Source: an uncultured Merdimonas sp. (GTDB lineage Bacteria > Bacillota > Clostridia > Lachnospirales > Lachnospiraceae). From it: a DNA stretch of 33,460 bases. Location: assembly GCA_944375745.1 (NCBI GenBank), contig CALWAV010000067.1:1-33460 (forward strand), read 5' to 3'. The notes under the pieces were generated by a model. That model was not told where the DNA came from and did no database searches. It was given only the letters and a program-made list of their open reading frames with translations. A program made the position numbers and the translations under genes. Positions within the stretch are counted from its first letter, which is position 1. Each line of letters opens with the position of its first letter. Positions 23,823 to 33,460 of the stretch are shown here, piece after piece.

Positions 23823-23921
23823 ATTTTGTTTTGAAAGTTATCTTTCTCTGTTTATGCTTTGATTATAGTTTTGTTTTCTTTCAAAGTCAATTTTCAGGTT
23901 CTTTCTTTTAGTTTTGTTTTG
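23823..23921. promoter_or_regulatory. Three-copy GTTTTGTTTT operator array, probably for the DeoR regulator
   Basis: ATTTTGTTTTG at 23823-23833, GTTTTGTTTTC at 23868-23878 and GTTTTGTTTTG at 23911-23921 lie in the divergent E2/regulator gap, 45 and 43 bp apart. CTTTC pentamers sit near each. The middle copy lies inside the spacer of the E2 promoter. Tandem direct repeats are a usual DeoR-family target. Confidence 0.6.
23862..23890 (-). promoter_or_regulatory. Promoter of the E2-E3-E1 operon
   Basis: TTGACT (23890-23885) and TATAAT (23867-23862) are 17 bp apart on the minus strand, about 70 bp upstream of the E2 start. Confidence 0.85.
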
Positions 23922-23931
23922 ATACTTTTCC

Positions 23932-23959
23932 TTGATTTTTACAGAGACTGTGTTATACT
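23932..23959 (+). promoter_or_regulatory. Promoter of the DeoR-family regulator
   Basis: TTGATT (23932-23937) and TATACT (23954-23959) are 16 bp apart, with a TG one base before the -10 (extended -10). The nearest GTTTTGTTTTG copy ends 10 bp before the -35, so autoregulation is possible. Confidence 0.65.
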
Positions 23960-24074
23960 TCTGGTATAAGACCTGATATGAAACTGGGAAAAAGCTTTCG
24001 GCTGAAAAGAATTTTGATTCCGGCCCGCATCGGCTGACAGCTGTTTCCTGATAAGGGAATGAGGGAGAGAAATT

Positions 24075-24854
24075 ATGATCTTTGCAAATGAACGCCATGA
24101 ACAGATTCTGAAGCTTCTGAAGGAAAAGAAAAAGGTATCCGTAGCGGAACTAAGCCGCGCCTTAAACGTCTCTGAGGTCACGATCCGAAAAGATCTGGAG
24201 TATCTGGAACAGCAGAAAAGCCTCACCCGCACCTTCGGCGGAGCTCTGTTTCTGGAGCCTCCAAAGGCTGCAAGCTCCTGCTCCATTCCTCCCGAGTCTC
24301 TGGATGACTACGGTCGCAAGCAGGCCATCGGCACTCTTGCCGCCAGTCTGGTGGCCGATGAGGATTTCATCTTCCTTGGACCCGGCTATACCTGTCTGGA
24401 AGTGGCTAAAAATCTGAAATCCAAAAACCGCCTGGCCATCACTACCATGAATGTATCCGCCTGCATTGAGCTGGCTGATACCCCGGAATTCAATGTCATG
24501 CTGGTTCCCGGCAGCTTCACAAAAAGAAACGGAACCTATTATGTCACAGGTTCCGTGCTGATAGACTATTTTTCCAATTCTTACTTTGACAAAATATTTC
24601 TCACCATGGACGGCATCTCTCTGGAGCGCGGATTTTCCGTGCTGGACGACATTACCGCCCGGATTTTCCATGTTCTTTTAAAACACACCAATCAGGTCAT
24701 CGTATGCGCCGCCAGCGGAAAGTTCGGCAAAAACGCCATGGCCCCCTTAGGCCCCCTTTCCATCGCGGATGTGATTGTGACAGACCGGCCTGTGCCGGAG
24801 GAGTACCGGCGGTGTTTTGAAGAGCAGGGGGTGAAGGTGATGTGGCCGGAGTAG
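24075..24854 (+). CDS. DeoR-family transcriptional regulator
   Basis: The product is a 259-aa cytoplasmic repressor. The N-terminal DeoR winged helix-turn-helix (about 6-60) has SVAELSRALNVSEVTIRKDLEYLE. The C-terminal DeoRC sensor domain (about 75-235; GRKQAIGTLAASLVADEDFIFLGPGYT) is related to sugar-phosphate isomerases and normally binds a phosphorylated sugar or related metabolite. GGGAG lies before the ATG. It is divergent from the dehydrogenase operon across a 283-bp gap with repeated motifs, so that operon is the likely target. The effector is unknown. It converges on the xylulokinase gene, with 43 bp between them and no clear terminator. Confidence 0.9.
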   Translation: MIFANERHEQILKLLKEKKKVSVAELSRALNVSEVTIRKDLEYLEQQKSLTRTFGGALFLEPPKAASSCSIPPESLDDYGRKQAIGTLAASLVADEDFIFLGPGYTCLEVAKNLKSKNRLAITTMNVSACIELADTPEFNVMLVPGSFTKRNGTYYVTGSVLIDYFSNSYFDKIFLTMDGISLERGFSVLDDITARIFHVLLKHTNQVIVCAASGKFGKNAMAPLGPLSIADVIVTDRPVPEEYRRCFEEQGVKVMWPE

Positions 24855-24897
24855 GTTACTCCAGGCCGTTTATGACACCCAGTTTGAAATCATTCTT

Positions 24898-26397
24898 CTA
24901 ATATTTCTTCATTTTATGAAATAATTCGGCATTACAGTTATATATCCTTTTAAATATATCTTCATAGTACTCTGCATATTTGACCATATTCTCTTTTTGA
25001 GGTTCTATAATTCGTTCCTGATTATGGGACATCTGATAGAACCCTTCTTTTATATTTCCGAATACTCCCGTACCTGTTCCCGCAGTAATAGCAGCTCCAA
25101 GACATGCCTGTTCCGGGATATCTGATATATGAATTTCACATCCATATACATCTGCCTGTATCTGCGCCCAGACAGAGCTGTTCGCTCCTCCCCCGGCACA
25201 AATATATTTTGCTGGCTGCCCATAAAGTTCTTTCATGATTTCGATACTTTGTTTCATTTCCATTGCTACGCCTTCCATGATCGCACGTGCAAAGTGCGCT
25301 TTTGTATGCGCAATTGTCATCCCCAAAAAAGCGCCTCTGGTTTCCATATCCAAATACGGTGTTCTTTCTCCTGACATTGCTGGGAAAAATACAAGTCCCT
25401 CACTGCACGGAGCCACCGTCTCTGCCAAAGCACTCAGCCTTTCATAATTGTCCTCTTCAGCAAAAGTCCTGCGAAACCAGTTCAGCGCCGCTCCTGCATA
25501 AAGACAGGCTCCCAGTCCAAACCACATATTTGGATTCACATGACAAAACGTATGTGTATTCATTTGCTGATTTTTTATCAGCTTATTGCTCAACATGATA
25601 ACCTGCCCGCTTGTCCCAATCGTCGCCATCAAAATATTTTTTTCAAGAACTCCATTTCCTAATGAATGCATTGCCTGGTCGCCACCGCCATACACAACCA
25701 GGGTTCCTTCTTTTAACCCAGTTTTTTCAGCAGCCTCCTTTGTTACTGTTCCTGCAATATCACAGGACAATTTTATTTGAGGGAATAAAGCAGAAGACAG
25801 TCCCAGCCGCTCTATCAGCGAACCTGCCCAAGACTGATTCTGCATATCATAGGCAAGTGTTCCTGAAGCATCCGTTGCCTCAGTTCCGATCTCACCGGTT
25901 AATTTATATCTGACATAATCTTTCGGACAAATAACCCATTTTGTTTTTTCAAAGCATTCTGGCTCGTTCTTTCTCATCCATTCAAGCGAAACAAGCTGCA
26001 TTCCTGAAAAAAGCGGATTATATGTAATATCATAAAAAGTTTGTCTGCCAATGCGGACGGACAAATCCTCTGTTATATCCACTGCTCTTACATCACAATG
26101 AAGGATTGCTTTTCTCACCAGACTGCCATTTGCATCCAGGGGAACCATTCCATGCATTTGCCCGGATAGGCCGATACCTGATATTTCTTCTTTCCTTATT
26201 CCTGCCTTACGGACCGCTTTCGCAATCGTTTCCGCAGAGGCTTCCCACCAGATATCAGGATCCTGCTCTGCATACCCTGTTTTTGGAATATCATACATAT
26301 ACCCTCTTGATGCTAAAGATAACACCTTTCCGTGTTCATTAAATACTACTGTTTTCGTACTGGAAGTACCAATATCTATTCCTATTAAATATGCCAT
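24898..26397 (-). CDS. xylB: Xylulokinase-like FGGY carbohydrate kinase
   Basis: The product is a 499-aa FGGY-family kinase, probably phosphorylating D-xylulose with ATP in the cytoplasm. The N-terminal phosphate motif is DIGTSSTKTVVF. GLSGQMHGMVPLD marks the xylulokinase branch. The catalytic Asp sits in GGGDQAMHSLGNG. FGGY signatures are GERTPYLDMETRGAFLGM and CAGGGANSSVWAQIQADVYG. The start ATG has AAAGGAAGAG just upstream; a TTG six codons earlier would lie across that site and is rejected. The gene is clearly AT-richer in codon choice than its neighbours and has no xylose isomerase or transporter beside it, suggesting acquisition. Related pentulose or hexulose kinases are the alternative. 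Confidence 0.85.
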   Translation of the reverse strand: MAYLIGIDIGTSSTKTVVFNEHGKVLSLASRGYMYDIPKTGYAEQDPDIWWEASAETIAKAVRKAGIRKEEISGIGLSGQMHGMVPLDANGSLVRKAILHCDVRAVDITEDLSVRIGRQTFYDITYNPLFSGMQLVSLEWMRKNEPECFEKTKWVICPKDYVRYKLTGEIGTEATDASGTLAYDMQNQSWAGSLIERLGLSSALFPQIKLSCDIAGTVTKEAAEKTGLKEGTLVVYGGGDQAMHSLGNGVLEKNILMATIGTSGQVIMLSNKLIKNQQMNTHTFCHVNPNMWFGLGACLYAGAALNWFRRTFAEEDNYERLSALAETVAPCSEGLVFFPAMSGERTPYLDMETRGAFLGMTIAHTKAHFARAIMEGVAMEMKQSIEIMKELYGQPAKYICAGGGANSSVWAQIQADVYGCEIHISDIPEQACLGAAITAGTGTGVFGNIKEGFYQMSHNQERIIEPQKENMVKYAEYYEDIFKRIYNCNAELFHKMKKY

Positions 26398-26415
26398 TTT
26401 TCTCTTCCTTTTCAA

Positions 26416-26510
26416 ATTTTTAATTTGATTATATCATTGGATGCAGCTGTGTTGATGAAAATTTTATTAAATAAATTAATATTAATCTCAAAGCACTGTA
26501 CAATAAAGAA
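26416..26510 (-). promoter_or_regulatory. AT-rich promoter region of the xylulokinase gene
   Basis: On the minus strand a TATAAT box lies about 30-35 bp before the ATG, with a poor -35. A palindrome ATTAATATTAAT at 26475-26486 is a possible operator. No catabolite-response element was found. Confidence 0.4.
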
Positions 26511-26544
26511 GGGACATATACTGCAATAACACAGCATATGTCCC
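26511..26544 (-). terminator. Terminator after rpoC
   Basis: The stem is GGGACATAT (26511-26519) / ATATGTCCC (26536-26544), with an inner CTG/CAG pair. On the minus strand it is followed by TTCTTTATT. It lies about 40 bp after the rpoC stop and separates rpoC from the xylulokinase gene. Confidence 0.75.
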
Positions 26545-26585
26545 TTTCCAGGTATTTATAATTTAAAATTTGTTTTTAGAAATTT

Positions 26586-29500
26586 TTATACTTCCACCGG
26601 ATCTCCGCTCTCGTCTGCCTCATCCGCAGTCTCCAGCTCATCCTGTACAGCTTCCTCATCCACGGCTTCATTCAGATCCAGCTCTTCATCCAGCTCCAGA
26701 TCTTCATCTGCGTCCTCTGAAAGCTCCAGCTCTGAGAAGTCGTTGACATCTGTGTTCAGGCGCACATTCTGGTAACGCTTCATACCGGTTCCGGCAGGAA
26801 TCAGCTTACCGATGATGACGTTCTCCTTCAGGCCAATCAGCGGGTCTACCTTGCCCTTGATAGCCGCTTCGGTCAGAACCTTGGTGGTCTCCTGGAAGGA
26901 TGCCGCAGACAGGAAGGAGTTGGTGGCCAGGGATGCCTTTGTGATACCCAGCATTACCTGCTTGCCTTCCGCCGGACGCTTGCCTTCTGCCACAAGCTTC
27001 TCGTTCATTTCCTCGAAATCCAGAACATCAATCAGAGTGCCCGGCAGCACATCGCTGTCGCCGTTATCCTCTATGCGGATTTTCTTCAGCATCTGATGCA
27101 CAATCATCTCGATATGCTTATCGTTGATATCTACACCCTGCAGACGGTATACACGCTGTACCTCGCGGAGCATGTAATCCTGAACGGCACGGATGCCTTT
27201 AATCTTCAAGATGTCGTGGGGATTTACGCTTCCTTCTGTCAGCTCGTCGCCGGCCTCCAGCACCTGTCCATCCTGCACCTTGATACGGGAGCCGTAAGGA
27301 ATCAGATAGGTCTTGGACTCTCCATTCTCGTTTGTAACCTGTACCTCGCGCTTTTTCTTTGTATCCAGAATCGTAACCGTACCCGCGATCTCTGTGATAA
27401 TCGCAAGTCCCTTGGGCTTTCTGGCCTCGAAAAGCTCCTCCACACGGGGAAGACCCTGTGTGATGTCGCCGCCGGCCACACCGCCGGTATGGAAAGTACG
27501 CATGGTCAGCTGTGTACCAGGCTCACCGATGGACTGAGCCGCGATGATTCCGACAGACTCGCCTACCTGTACTGCTTCACCGGTAGCCATATTAGCGCCG
27601 TAGCACTTCGCGCACACGCCGATGTGAGACTTACAGGTCAGAATTGTACGGATTTTCAGGGAATCGTAAGGCGTTCCATCCTCCCGCACACCATATTTGA
27701 TGATGGCTTCCGCACGCTTCGGCGTAATCATATGATTTGCCTTCACGATGATATTGCCATCCTTGTCTTTGACTGTCTCGCAGGAGAAACGTCCTGTGAT
27801 ACGCTCCTGCAGGCTCTCGATCTCTTCCTTTCCGTCCTGGAAAGCACGGACTACCATGCCCGGAATCTCATCCTTGCCCTCGCAGCAGTCTACCTCGCGG
27901 ATAATCAGCTCCTGAGACACGTCTACCAGACGTCTTGTCAGGTAACCGGAGTCCGCGGTACGAAGAGCCGTATCGGACAGACCCTTACGGGCTCCATGAG
28001 CAGACATGAAGTACTCCAGTACGTCCAGACCTTCACGGAAGTTTGACTTGATGGGCAGCTCAATGGTGTGACCTGTTGTATCAGCCATCAGACCACGCAT
28101 ACCGGCCAGCTGCTTAATCTGCTTATCAGAACCACGGGCTCCGGAGTCCGCCATCATGTAGATGTTGTTGTAGCGGTCCAGACCATCCAGCAGCGCCTTT
28201 GTCAGCACCGCGTCAGTCTCCTTCCAGGTCTCCACAACCTCTTTGTAACGCTCTTCCTCTGTGATCAGACCACGCTTGTAATTCCGCGTAATCTTATCCA
28301 CAGTATCCTGCGCCTTCTGGATCAGCGCCGGCTTCTCGGGCGGCACGGTCATATCGGAAATGGATACGGTCATAGCCGCGCGGGTGGAATATTTATATCC
28401 CATGGCCTTGATGTCATCCAGCACCTCAGCAGTTCTGGTGGCTCCATGAGTATTGATAACCTTTTCCAGGATCTGCTTCAGACCCTTTTTGCCTACATGG
28501 AAGTCTACTTCCAGCTTCAGCTCATTGCCCGGGATCGTACGATCCACAAAGCCCAGATCCTGCGGCAGAATCTCGTTGAAGATAAACCGGCCCATGGTGG
28601 ACTCGATAATATCGGAAATCTCAGTTCCATCTGCCAGAGTCTTGCTTACGCGCACCTTGATGCGGGACTGCAGCTTGATGACTCCGTTTTCATAGGCCAG
28701 AATTGCCTCGTTTACACTCTTGAAGACCTTGCCTTCTCCGATGCTTCCCGGACGCTCCTGGGTCAGATAGTAGATACCAAGGACCATATCCTGGGACGGA
28801 ACAGCCACCGGGCCTCCGTCAGAAGGCTTCAGCAGGTTGTTCGGTGAAAGCAGAAGGAAACGGCACTCTGCCTGAGCCTCTACGGACAGGGGCAGATGCA
28901 CAGCCATCTGGTCTCCGTCGAAGTCCGCGTTGAACGCGGTACAAACCAGCGGATGCAGCTTGATGGCCTTGCCTTCTACCAGAATCGGCTCAAAGGCCTG
29001 GATTCCCAGACGGTGCAGAGTAGGCGCGCGGTTCAGCATAACCGGATGCTCTTTGATTACATCCTCAAGCACATCCCATACCTCAGGCTGTACCTGGCGC
29101 TCCACCATCTTCTTTGCGCTCTTGATATTATGGGCAGTGCCGTTCTGCACCAGCTCTTTCATTACGAAGGGCTTGAACAGCTCAATAGCCATCTCCTTGG
29201 GCAGACCGCACTGATAAATCTTCAGTTCGGGACCAACCACGATAACGGAACGTCCGGAATAGTCTACACGCTTTCCAAGCAGGTTCTGACGGAAACGTCC
29301 GGACTTACCTTTCAGCATGTCAGACAGAGACTTCAGCGCTCTGTTTCCGGGGCCTGTCACAGGACGGCCGCGGCGTCCGTTGTCAATCAGGGCGTCTACC
29401 GCTTCCTGCAGCATACGCTTCTCGTTGCGGACGATGATATCCGGAGCTCCCAGCTCCAGCAGTCTCTTCAGACGGTTGTTGCGGTTGATAATTCTTCTGT

Positions 29501-30296
29501 ACAGATCATTCAGGTCGGAGGTGGCGAAACGTCCGCCGTCCAGCTGTACCATAGGACGAAGATCCGGCGGGATCACCGGGATGGCGTCCATAATCATCCA
29601 TTCCGGCTTGTTTCCGGAACCCCGGAAGGCCTCTACGACCTCCAGGCGCTTGATGATACGGGCACGCTTCTGTCCGCTGGCATCCTTTAATCCGGCCTTC
29701 AGTTCTGCGGATTCCTTCTCCAGATCAATGGCCTGCAGAAGTTCCTTGACAGCCTCTGCTCCCATTCCCACACGGAAACGGCTGCCGTATTTCTCACGCA
29801 TATCCTGATATTCTTTTTCTGTCAGAACCTGCTTGTACTGAAGCTCTGTGTCTCCTGCGTCCAGTACAATGTAGGATGCGAAGTAGAGCACCTTCTCCAG
29901 AGTACGGGGAGACAGGTCCAGAATCAGTCCCATGCGGCTGGGAATGCCCTTGAAGTACCAGATATGAGATACCGGGGCCGCCAGCTCGATATGGCCCATA
30001 CGCTCACGCCGGACGCTGGATTTCGTTACCTCCACGCCGCAGCGGTCGCAGACTACGCCTTTATACCGAATCTTTTTATATTTTCCACAGTGACACTCCC
30101 AGTCCTTGCTGGGTCCGAAGATTCTTTCACAGAACAGGCCGTCTTTTTCCGGCTTCAGCGTTCTGTAGTTGATGGTCTCCGGTTTCTTTACCTCGCCTCT
30201 GGACCACTCCCGAATCTTCTCCGGAGACGCAAGCCCGATACGGATCGCGTCAAAGGTCATCGGCTTATATACCGTTTGATTCGTTGTTTCTGGCAT
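26586..30296 (-). CDS. rpoC: RNA polymerase subunit beta'
   Basis: The product is a 1236-aa core subunit of RNA polymerase. The N-terminal zinc site is [19 protein letters not shown]. The catalytic Mg-binding loop is [12 protein letters not shown]. The second zinc site is [11 protein letters not shown]. The bridge helix/trigger loop region includes [18 protein letters not shown] very acidic Glu/Asp/Leu tail closes the protein. The start MPETTNQ has AAGGGAG eight bases upstream; a GTG three codons earlier is possible but overlaps that site. It lies 17 bp after rpoB and is co-transcribed with it. Confidence 0.98.
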   Translation of the reverse strand: MPETTNQTVYKPMTFDAIRIGLASPEKIREWSRGEVKKPETINYRTLKPEKDGLFCERIFGPSKDWECHCGKYKKIRYKGVVCDRCGVEVTKSSVRRERMGHIELAAPVSHIWYFKGIPSRMGLILDLSPRTLEKVLYFASYIVLDAGDTELQYKQVLTEKEYQDMREKYGSRFRVGMGAEAVKELLQAIDLEKESAELKAGLKDASGQKRARIIKRLEVVEAFRGSGNKPEWMIMDAIPVIPPDLRPMVQLDGGRFATSDLNDLYRRIINRNNRLKRLLELGAPDIIVRNEKRMLQEAVDALIDNGRRGRPVTGPGNRALKSLSDMLKGKSGRFRQNLLGKRVDYSGRSVIVVGPELKIYQCGLPKEMAIELFKPFVMKELVQNGTAHNIKSAKKMVERQVQPEVWDVLEDVIKEHPVMLNRAPTLHRLGIQAFEPILVEGKAIKLHPLVCTAFNADFDGDQMAVHLPLSVEAQAECRFLLLSPNNLLKPSDGGPVAVPSQDMVLGIYYLTQERPGSIGEGKVFKSVNEAILAYENGVIKLQSRIKVRVSKTLADGTEISDIIESTMGRFIFNEILPQDLGFVDRTIPGNELKLEVDFHVGKKGLKQILEKVINTHGATRTAEVLDDIKAMGYKYSTRAAMTVSISDMTVPPEKPALIQKAQDTVDKITRNYKRGLITEEERYKEVVETWKETDAVLTKALLDGLDRYNNIYMMADSGARGSDKQIKQLAGMRGLMADTTGHTIELPIKSNFREGLDVLEYFMSAHGARKGLSDTALRTADSGYLTRRLVDVSQELIIREVDCCEGKDEIPGMVVRAFQDGKEEIESLQERITGRFSCETVKDKDGNIIVKANHMITPKRAEAIIKYGVREDGTPYDSLKIRTILTCKSHIGVCAKCYGANMATGEAVQVGESVGIIAAQSIGEPGTQLTMRTFHTGGVAGGDITQGLPRVEELFEARKPKGLAIITEIAGTVTILDTKKKREVQVTNENGESKTYLIPYGSRIKVQDGQVLEAGDELTEGSVNPHDILKIKGIRAVQDYMLREVQRVYRLQGVDINDKHIEMIVHQMLKKIRIEDNGDSDVLPGTLIDVLDFEEMNEKLVAEGKRPAEGKQVMLGITKASLATNSFLSAASFQETTKVLTEAAIKGKVDPLIGLKENVIIGKLIPAGTGMKRYQNVRLNTDVNDFSELELSEDADEDLELDEELDLNEAVDEEAVQDELETADEADESGDPVEV

Positions 30297-30313
30297 GAAT
30301 GGCACTCCCTTCT

Positions 30314-33300
30314 TTACTCTTCTTCAAAGTCCTCTTCAAAATCCACAAAATCATCATCGTCCGGCTCTTCCTGTACGTCCACCAGCTCGTCGCCTTCAAA
30401 CTCCTGCTTGCTGAAGCCGTAGTCACCGAAAGATTCTTCATCCTTGTTATTGTAACGTTTGTCGCCTTCGATAATGGAGCGCAGATCGGTCTCGCCATAA
30501 TCGCTGGTCTCCATCATCTCAACCTCTGTATTGTCATCCTTCAGCAGTCTTACATCCAGACCCAGAGACTGAAGCTCCTTCAGGAGTACCTTGAAGGACT
30601 CGGGAATACCCGGCTCCGGAATGTTGTCGCCCTTGATAATCGCCTCGTAGGTCTTTACACGGCCGATGACATCGTCGGACTTGACTGTAATAATCTCCTG
30701 CAGAGTGTAGGACGCGCCGTAAGCCTCCAGCGCCCATACCTCCATCTCTCCGAAACGCTGGCCGCCGAACTGAGCTTTTCCGCCCAGAGGCTGCTGTGTA
30801 ACCAGAGAGTACGGGCCGGTAGAACGGGCATGAATCTTGTCGTCTACCAGGTGATGCAGTTTCAGGTAATGCATGTGGCCGATGGTAACAGGGCTGTCGA
30901 AGAACTCACCCGTCCGGCCGTCACGCAGACGGACCTTTCCGTCTCTGGAAATGGGTACGCCCTTCCATACCTTCCGGTGTTCCCGGTTCTCAGACAGATA
31001 ATCCATTACCTCCGGAAGCAGTTCTTCCTTGTGCTTGCTCTCAAAGGTCTCTCCTGACCAGGCTTCGCCGCAGGCATTGGTCTCTCTGCCTTCTTCTTTC
31101 CAGACAGCAGCTTCCTCTTCATCGAAGGGCAAGTTCGCATAGTCATTCGCCAGATCCAAAGTATCCATGATGTCGCTCTCTTTCGCTCCATCAAAGACCG
31201 GAGTGGCCACATTGAAGCCAAGAGCTTTGGCTGCCAGGCTCAGATGAATCTCCAGCACCTGTCCGATATTCATACGGGACGGCACGCCCAGAGGATTCAG
31301 CACGATATCCAGCGGACGGCCGTTGGGCAGGAACGGCATATCTTCCACCGGAAGCACACGGGAAACCACACCCTTGTTTCCGTGACGGCCTGCCATCTTG
31401 TCGCCTACGGAAATCTTACGCTTCTGCGCAATATAGATACGGACTGCCTGATTTACGCCCGGAGACAGCTCGTCGCCGTTCTCTCTGGTAAATACCTTGG
31501 CATCCACTACAATACCATATTCTCCATGAGGAACCTTCAGAGAGGTATCACGCACCTCACGGGCCTTCTCACCGAAGATCGCTCTCAGCAGCCTCTCCTC
31601 GGCCGTCAGCTCTGTCTCTCCCTTGGGAGTTACCTTTCCGACCAGAATATCGCCCGCCCGGACCTCAGCGCCGATACGGATGATTCCGCGCTCGTCCAGA
31701 TCCTTCAGAGCGTCGTCGCCCACGCCGGGAACGTCTCTTGTGATCTCCTCCGGTCCCAGCTTTGTATCACGGGCTTCCGCCTCGTATTCCTCAATATGAA
31801 CGGAGGTATATACATCCTCCTGAACCAGACGCTCGCTCAGCAGTACGGCATCTTCATAGTTGTAGCCTTCCCAGGTCATGAAACCGATCAGCGGGTTCTT
31901 TCCAAGAGCAATCTCGCCGCCGGAGGTGGAAGGACCATCCGCGATAACCTCGCCTGCCTTCACCTTGTCTCCCTTGAAGACAATCGGTCTCTGATTGTAG
32001 CAGTTACTCTGGTTGCTTCGGGCAAACTTGGTCAGATGATATACATCCTTGGTGCCGTCCGCGCATTTGATTACGATTTCATTGGATACGGAACGCTCCA
32101 CCACTCCGTCATGCTTTGCGATCACGCAGACACCGGAGTCCACAGCCGTCTTTACTTCCATTCCGGTTCCCACCACAGGAGCCTCTGTGGTCAGAAGGGG
32201 CACAGCCTGACGCTGCATGTTGGATCCCATCAGCGCACGGTTTGCGTCGTCGTTCTCCAGGAAAGGAATCAGAGCCGTCGCCACAGAGAACACCATCTTC
32301 GGAGACACGTCCATGTAATCAAACATGGAGCGCTCGTACTCCTGAGTCTCCTCCCGGTAACGTCCGGATACGTTCTTGCGGACAAAATGGCCTTCCTCAT
32401 CCAGAGGCTCATTCGCCTGGGCCACATGATAATTATCTTCTTCATCCGCGGTCATATAAACGACTTCGTCTGTAACCACCGGATTCTTCGGATCGGTTTT
32501 ATCAATTCTGCGGTACGGAGTCTCAATAAATCCGTACTCGTTGATTCTCGCATAGGTCGCCAGAGAGTTGATCAGACCGATGTTCGGACCTTCAGGAGTC
32601 TCGATGGGGCACATTCTTCCGTAATGGGAATAATGCACGTCTCGTACCTCGAATCCTGCACGGTCTCTGGACAGACCGCCCGGTCCCAGAGCGGACAGAC
32701 GGCGCTTGTGGGTCAGCTCACCCAGCGGGTTGTTCTGATCCATAAACTGAGACAGCTGGGAGGAACCGAAGAATTCCTTCACCGCAGCCGTCACCGGCTT
32801 GATGTTGATCAGAGACTGGGGCGTAATATTTTCCTGATCCTGAGTGGTCATACGCTCACGGACCGTACGCTCCATTCTGGAAAGGCCGATGCGGTACTGG
32901 TTCTGCAGCAGCTCGCCCACGGCACGGATACGGCGGTTGCCCAGATGATCGATATCGTCATCATTTCCGATGCCGTACTCCAGATGAATGTTATAGTTAA
33001 TGGAAGCAATGATATCTTCCTTTGTAATATGCTTCGGAATCAGCTCGTGAATATCGCGCTTCACGGCTGCCTTGATTTCCTCCGGATCGGAGGTTTCTTC
33101 CAGTATTTTTTTCAGAGCCGGATAATATACTAACTCCGTAACACCCAGTTCCTTCGGATCCACGTCCAGATAGTGGCGCAGATCTACCATCATACTGGAA
33201 ATTACGCGCACATCCCGCTCCTCACAGCGGATCATGACGAAGGGGACAGCCGCGTTCTGGATCTCATCCGCCAGCTCACGGGTCACCTGGGTTCCTGCTT

Positions 33301-33460
33301 CAGCGATGATCTCGCCGGTCTGGGTATCCACCACATCCTCAGCCAGAATATGGCCAGCAATACGGTTGCGGAGCATCAGCTTCTTATTAAATTTGTAACG
33401 GCCCACCTTTGCCAGATCATATCTTCTGGGATCGAAGAACATGCTCATGATCAGGCTCTC
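30314..33460 (-). CDS. rpoB: RNA polymerase subunit beta, N-terminus outside the window
   Basis: The last 1048 codons are present and the frame is open to the right edge ([20 protein letters not shown]...). An internal Met near the edge is not the start; roughly the first 150-250 residues are missing, judged from the usual family length. The rifampicin-binding region [19 protein letters not shown]...[13 protein letters not shown] carries the usual susceptible residues (D in FMDQ, H in THK, S in RLSA). GRHGNKGV and the C-terminal [19 protein letters not shown] are intact. An acidic tail ([18 protein letters not shown]) ends it. It pairs with rpoC in the usual operon. Confidence 0.98.
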   Translation of the reverse strand, partial: ESLIMSMFFDPRRYDLAKVGRYKFNKKLMLRNRIAGHILAEDVVDTQTGEIIAEAGTQVTRELADEIQNAAVPFVMIRCEERDVRVISSMMVDLRHYLDVDPKELGVTELVYYPALKKILEETSDPEEIKAAVKRDIHELIPKHITKEDIIASINYNIHLEYGIGNDDDIDHLGNRRIRAVGELLQNQYRIGLSRMERTVRERMTTQDQENITPQSLINIKPVTAAVKEFFGSSQLSQFMDQNNPLGELTHKRRLSALGPGGLSRDRAGFEVRDVHYSHYGRMCPIETPEGPNIGLINSLATYARINEYGFIETPYRRIDKTDPKNPVVTDEVVYMTADEEDNYHVAQANEPLDEEGHFVRKNVSGRYREETQEYERSMFDYMDVSPKMVFSVATALIPFLENDDANRALMGSNMQRQAVPLLTTEAPVVGTGMEVKTAVDSGVCVIAKHDGVVERSVSNEIVIKCADGTKDVYHLTKFARSNQSNCYNQRPIVFKGDKVKAGEVIADGPSTSGGEIALGKNPLIGFMTWEGYNYEDAVLLSERLVQEDVYTSVHIEEYEAEARDTKLGPEEITRDVPGVGDDALKDLDERGIIRIGAEVRAGDILVGKVTPKGETELTAEERLLRAIFGEKAREVRDTSLKVPHGEYGIVVDAKVFTRENGDELSPGVNQAVRIYIAQKRKISVGDKMAGRHGNKGVVSRVLPVEDMPFLPNGRPLDIVLNPLGVPSRMNIGQVLEIHLSLAAKALGFNVATPVFDGAKESDIMDTLDLANDYANLPFDEEEAAVWKEEGRETNACGEAWSGETFESKHKEELLPEVMDYLSENREHRKVWKGVPISRDGKVRLRDGRTGEFFDSPVTIGHMHYLKLHHLVDDKIHARSTGPYSLVTQQPLGGKAQFGGQRFGEMEVWALEAYGASYTLQEIITVKSDDVIGRVKTYEAIIKGDNIPEPGIPESFKVLLKELQSLGLDVRLLKDDNTEVEMMETSDYGETDLRSIIEGDKRYNNKDEESFGDYGFSKQEFEGDELVDVQEEPDDDDFVDFEEDFEEE

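Noticed and set aside
23862-23890. Catabolite-response (cre) element in the dehydrogenase promoter
   Set aside because: TTGAAAGAAAAC resembles a half-site, but the central CG and the second arm are missing. The repeated GTTTTGTTTT motif explains the sequence better.
27096-28046. Plus-strand frame opposite rpoC
   Set aside because: It mirrors conserved rpoC codons and has no start signals of its own.
31244-33133. Very long open frame on the plus strand opposite rpoB
   Set aside because: It lies fully antisense to an unmistakable rpoB, has a His/Arg/Leu-rich composition with no family motif and no ribosome binding site. It is a codon-bias shadow.

Overview
The window looks like chromosomal DNA from an anaerobic, low-to-mid GC Firmicute, most likely a Lachnospiraceae/Clostridium cluster XIVa relative. 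This rests on gene content and order: uvrC-hprK-ROK glucokinase, split YjjP/YjjB (ThrE-type) exporter genes, a J-domain protein paired with a DUF5685-type protein, a fused E1 alpha/beta 2-oxoacid dehydrogenase, strong AGGAGG-type ribosome binding sites and TTGACA/TATAAT promoters. No rRNA, tRNA, CRISPR array, transposase or phage gene was seen. Species-level assignment is not possible from the sequence alone.

Layout, left part (1-10.6 kb, almost all on the minus strand). The 5' end of a membrane protein gene runs off the left edge. Next comes a phosphate-type operon: a Na+/phosphate cotransporter with a C-terminal PhoU-like domain, a PhoR-like kinase and a PhoP/PhoB-like regulator. It is preceded by Pho-box-like direct repeats and followed by a 133-bp fold-back hairpin. 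A solitary polytopic GT-C/DUF2142-like membrane protein follows, with a duplicated 100-bp terminator-bearing repeat behind it. Then come uvrC, hprK and a ROK glucokinase, which link DNA repair with carbon-catabolite signalling and sugar phosphorylation in the arrangement common in clostridia.

Middle part (10.6-18.3 kb). A plus-strand operon encodes YjjP-like and YjjB-like exporter halves, an RlmI/RlmK-like rRNA methyltransferase and a ProX/YbaK-type prolyl-tRNA editing protein. It ends in a bidirectional terminator shared with a convergent Ala/Thr/Asp-rich lipoprotein. That lipoprotein is transcribed divergently from an OmpR-type regulator/kinase pair, so the two may form one envelope-sensing unit. 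A minus-strand pair encodes the DUF5685-like protein and the J-domain/TPR protein with a Cys-rich tail.

Right part (18.6-33.5 kb). A minus-strand operon encodes E2, E3 and fused E1 alpha-beta of a 2-oxoacid (pyruvate/acetoin-type) dehydrogenase complex. A divergent DeoR-family regulator faces it, and the intergenic region holds three copies of a GTTTTGTTTT motif, one lying between the -35 and -10 of the E2 promoter. An AT-rich xylulokinase gene, probably acquired, separates this from rpoC and rpoB. The rpoB gene runs off the right edge.

The observations most worth a second look are the DeoR operator array on the dehydrogenase operon, the Pho-box promoter of the cotransporter operon, the lipoprotein/two-component unit, the J-protein/DUF5685 pair, and the two repetitive hairpin elements at 404-536 and 4543-4818. 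None of these alone proves a new system.
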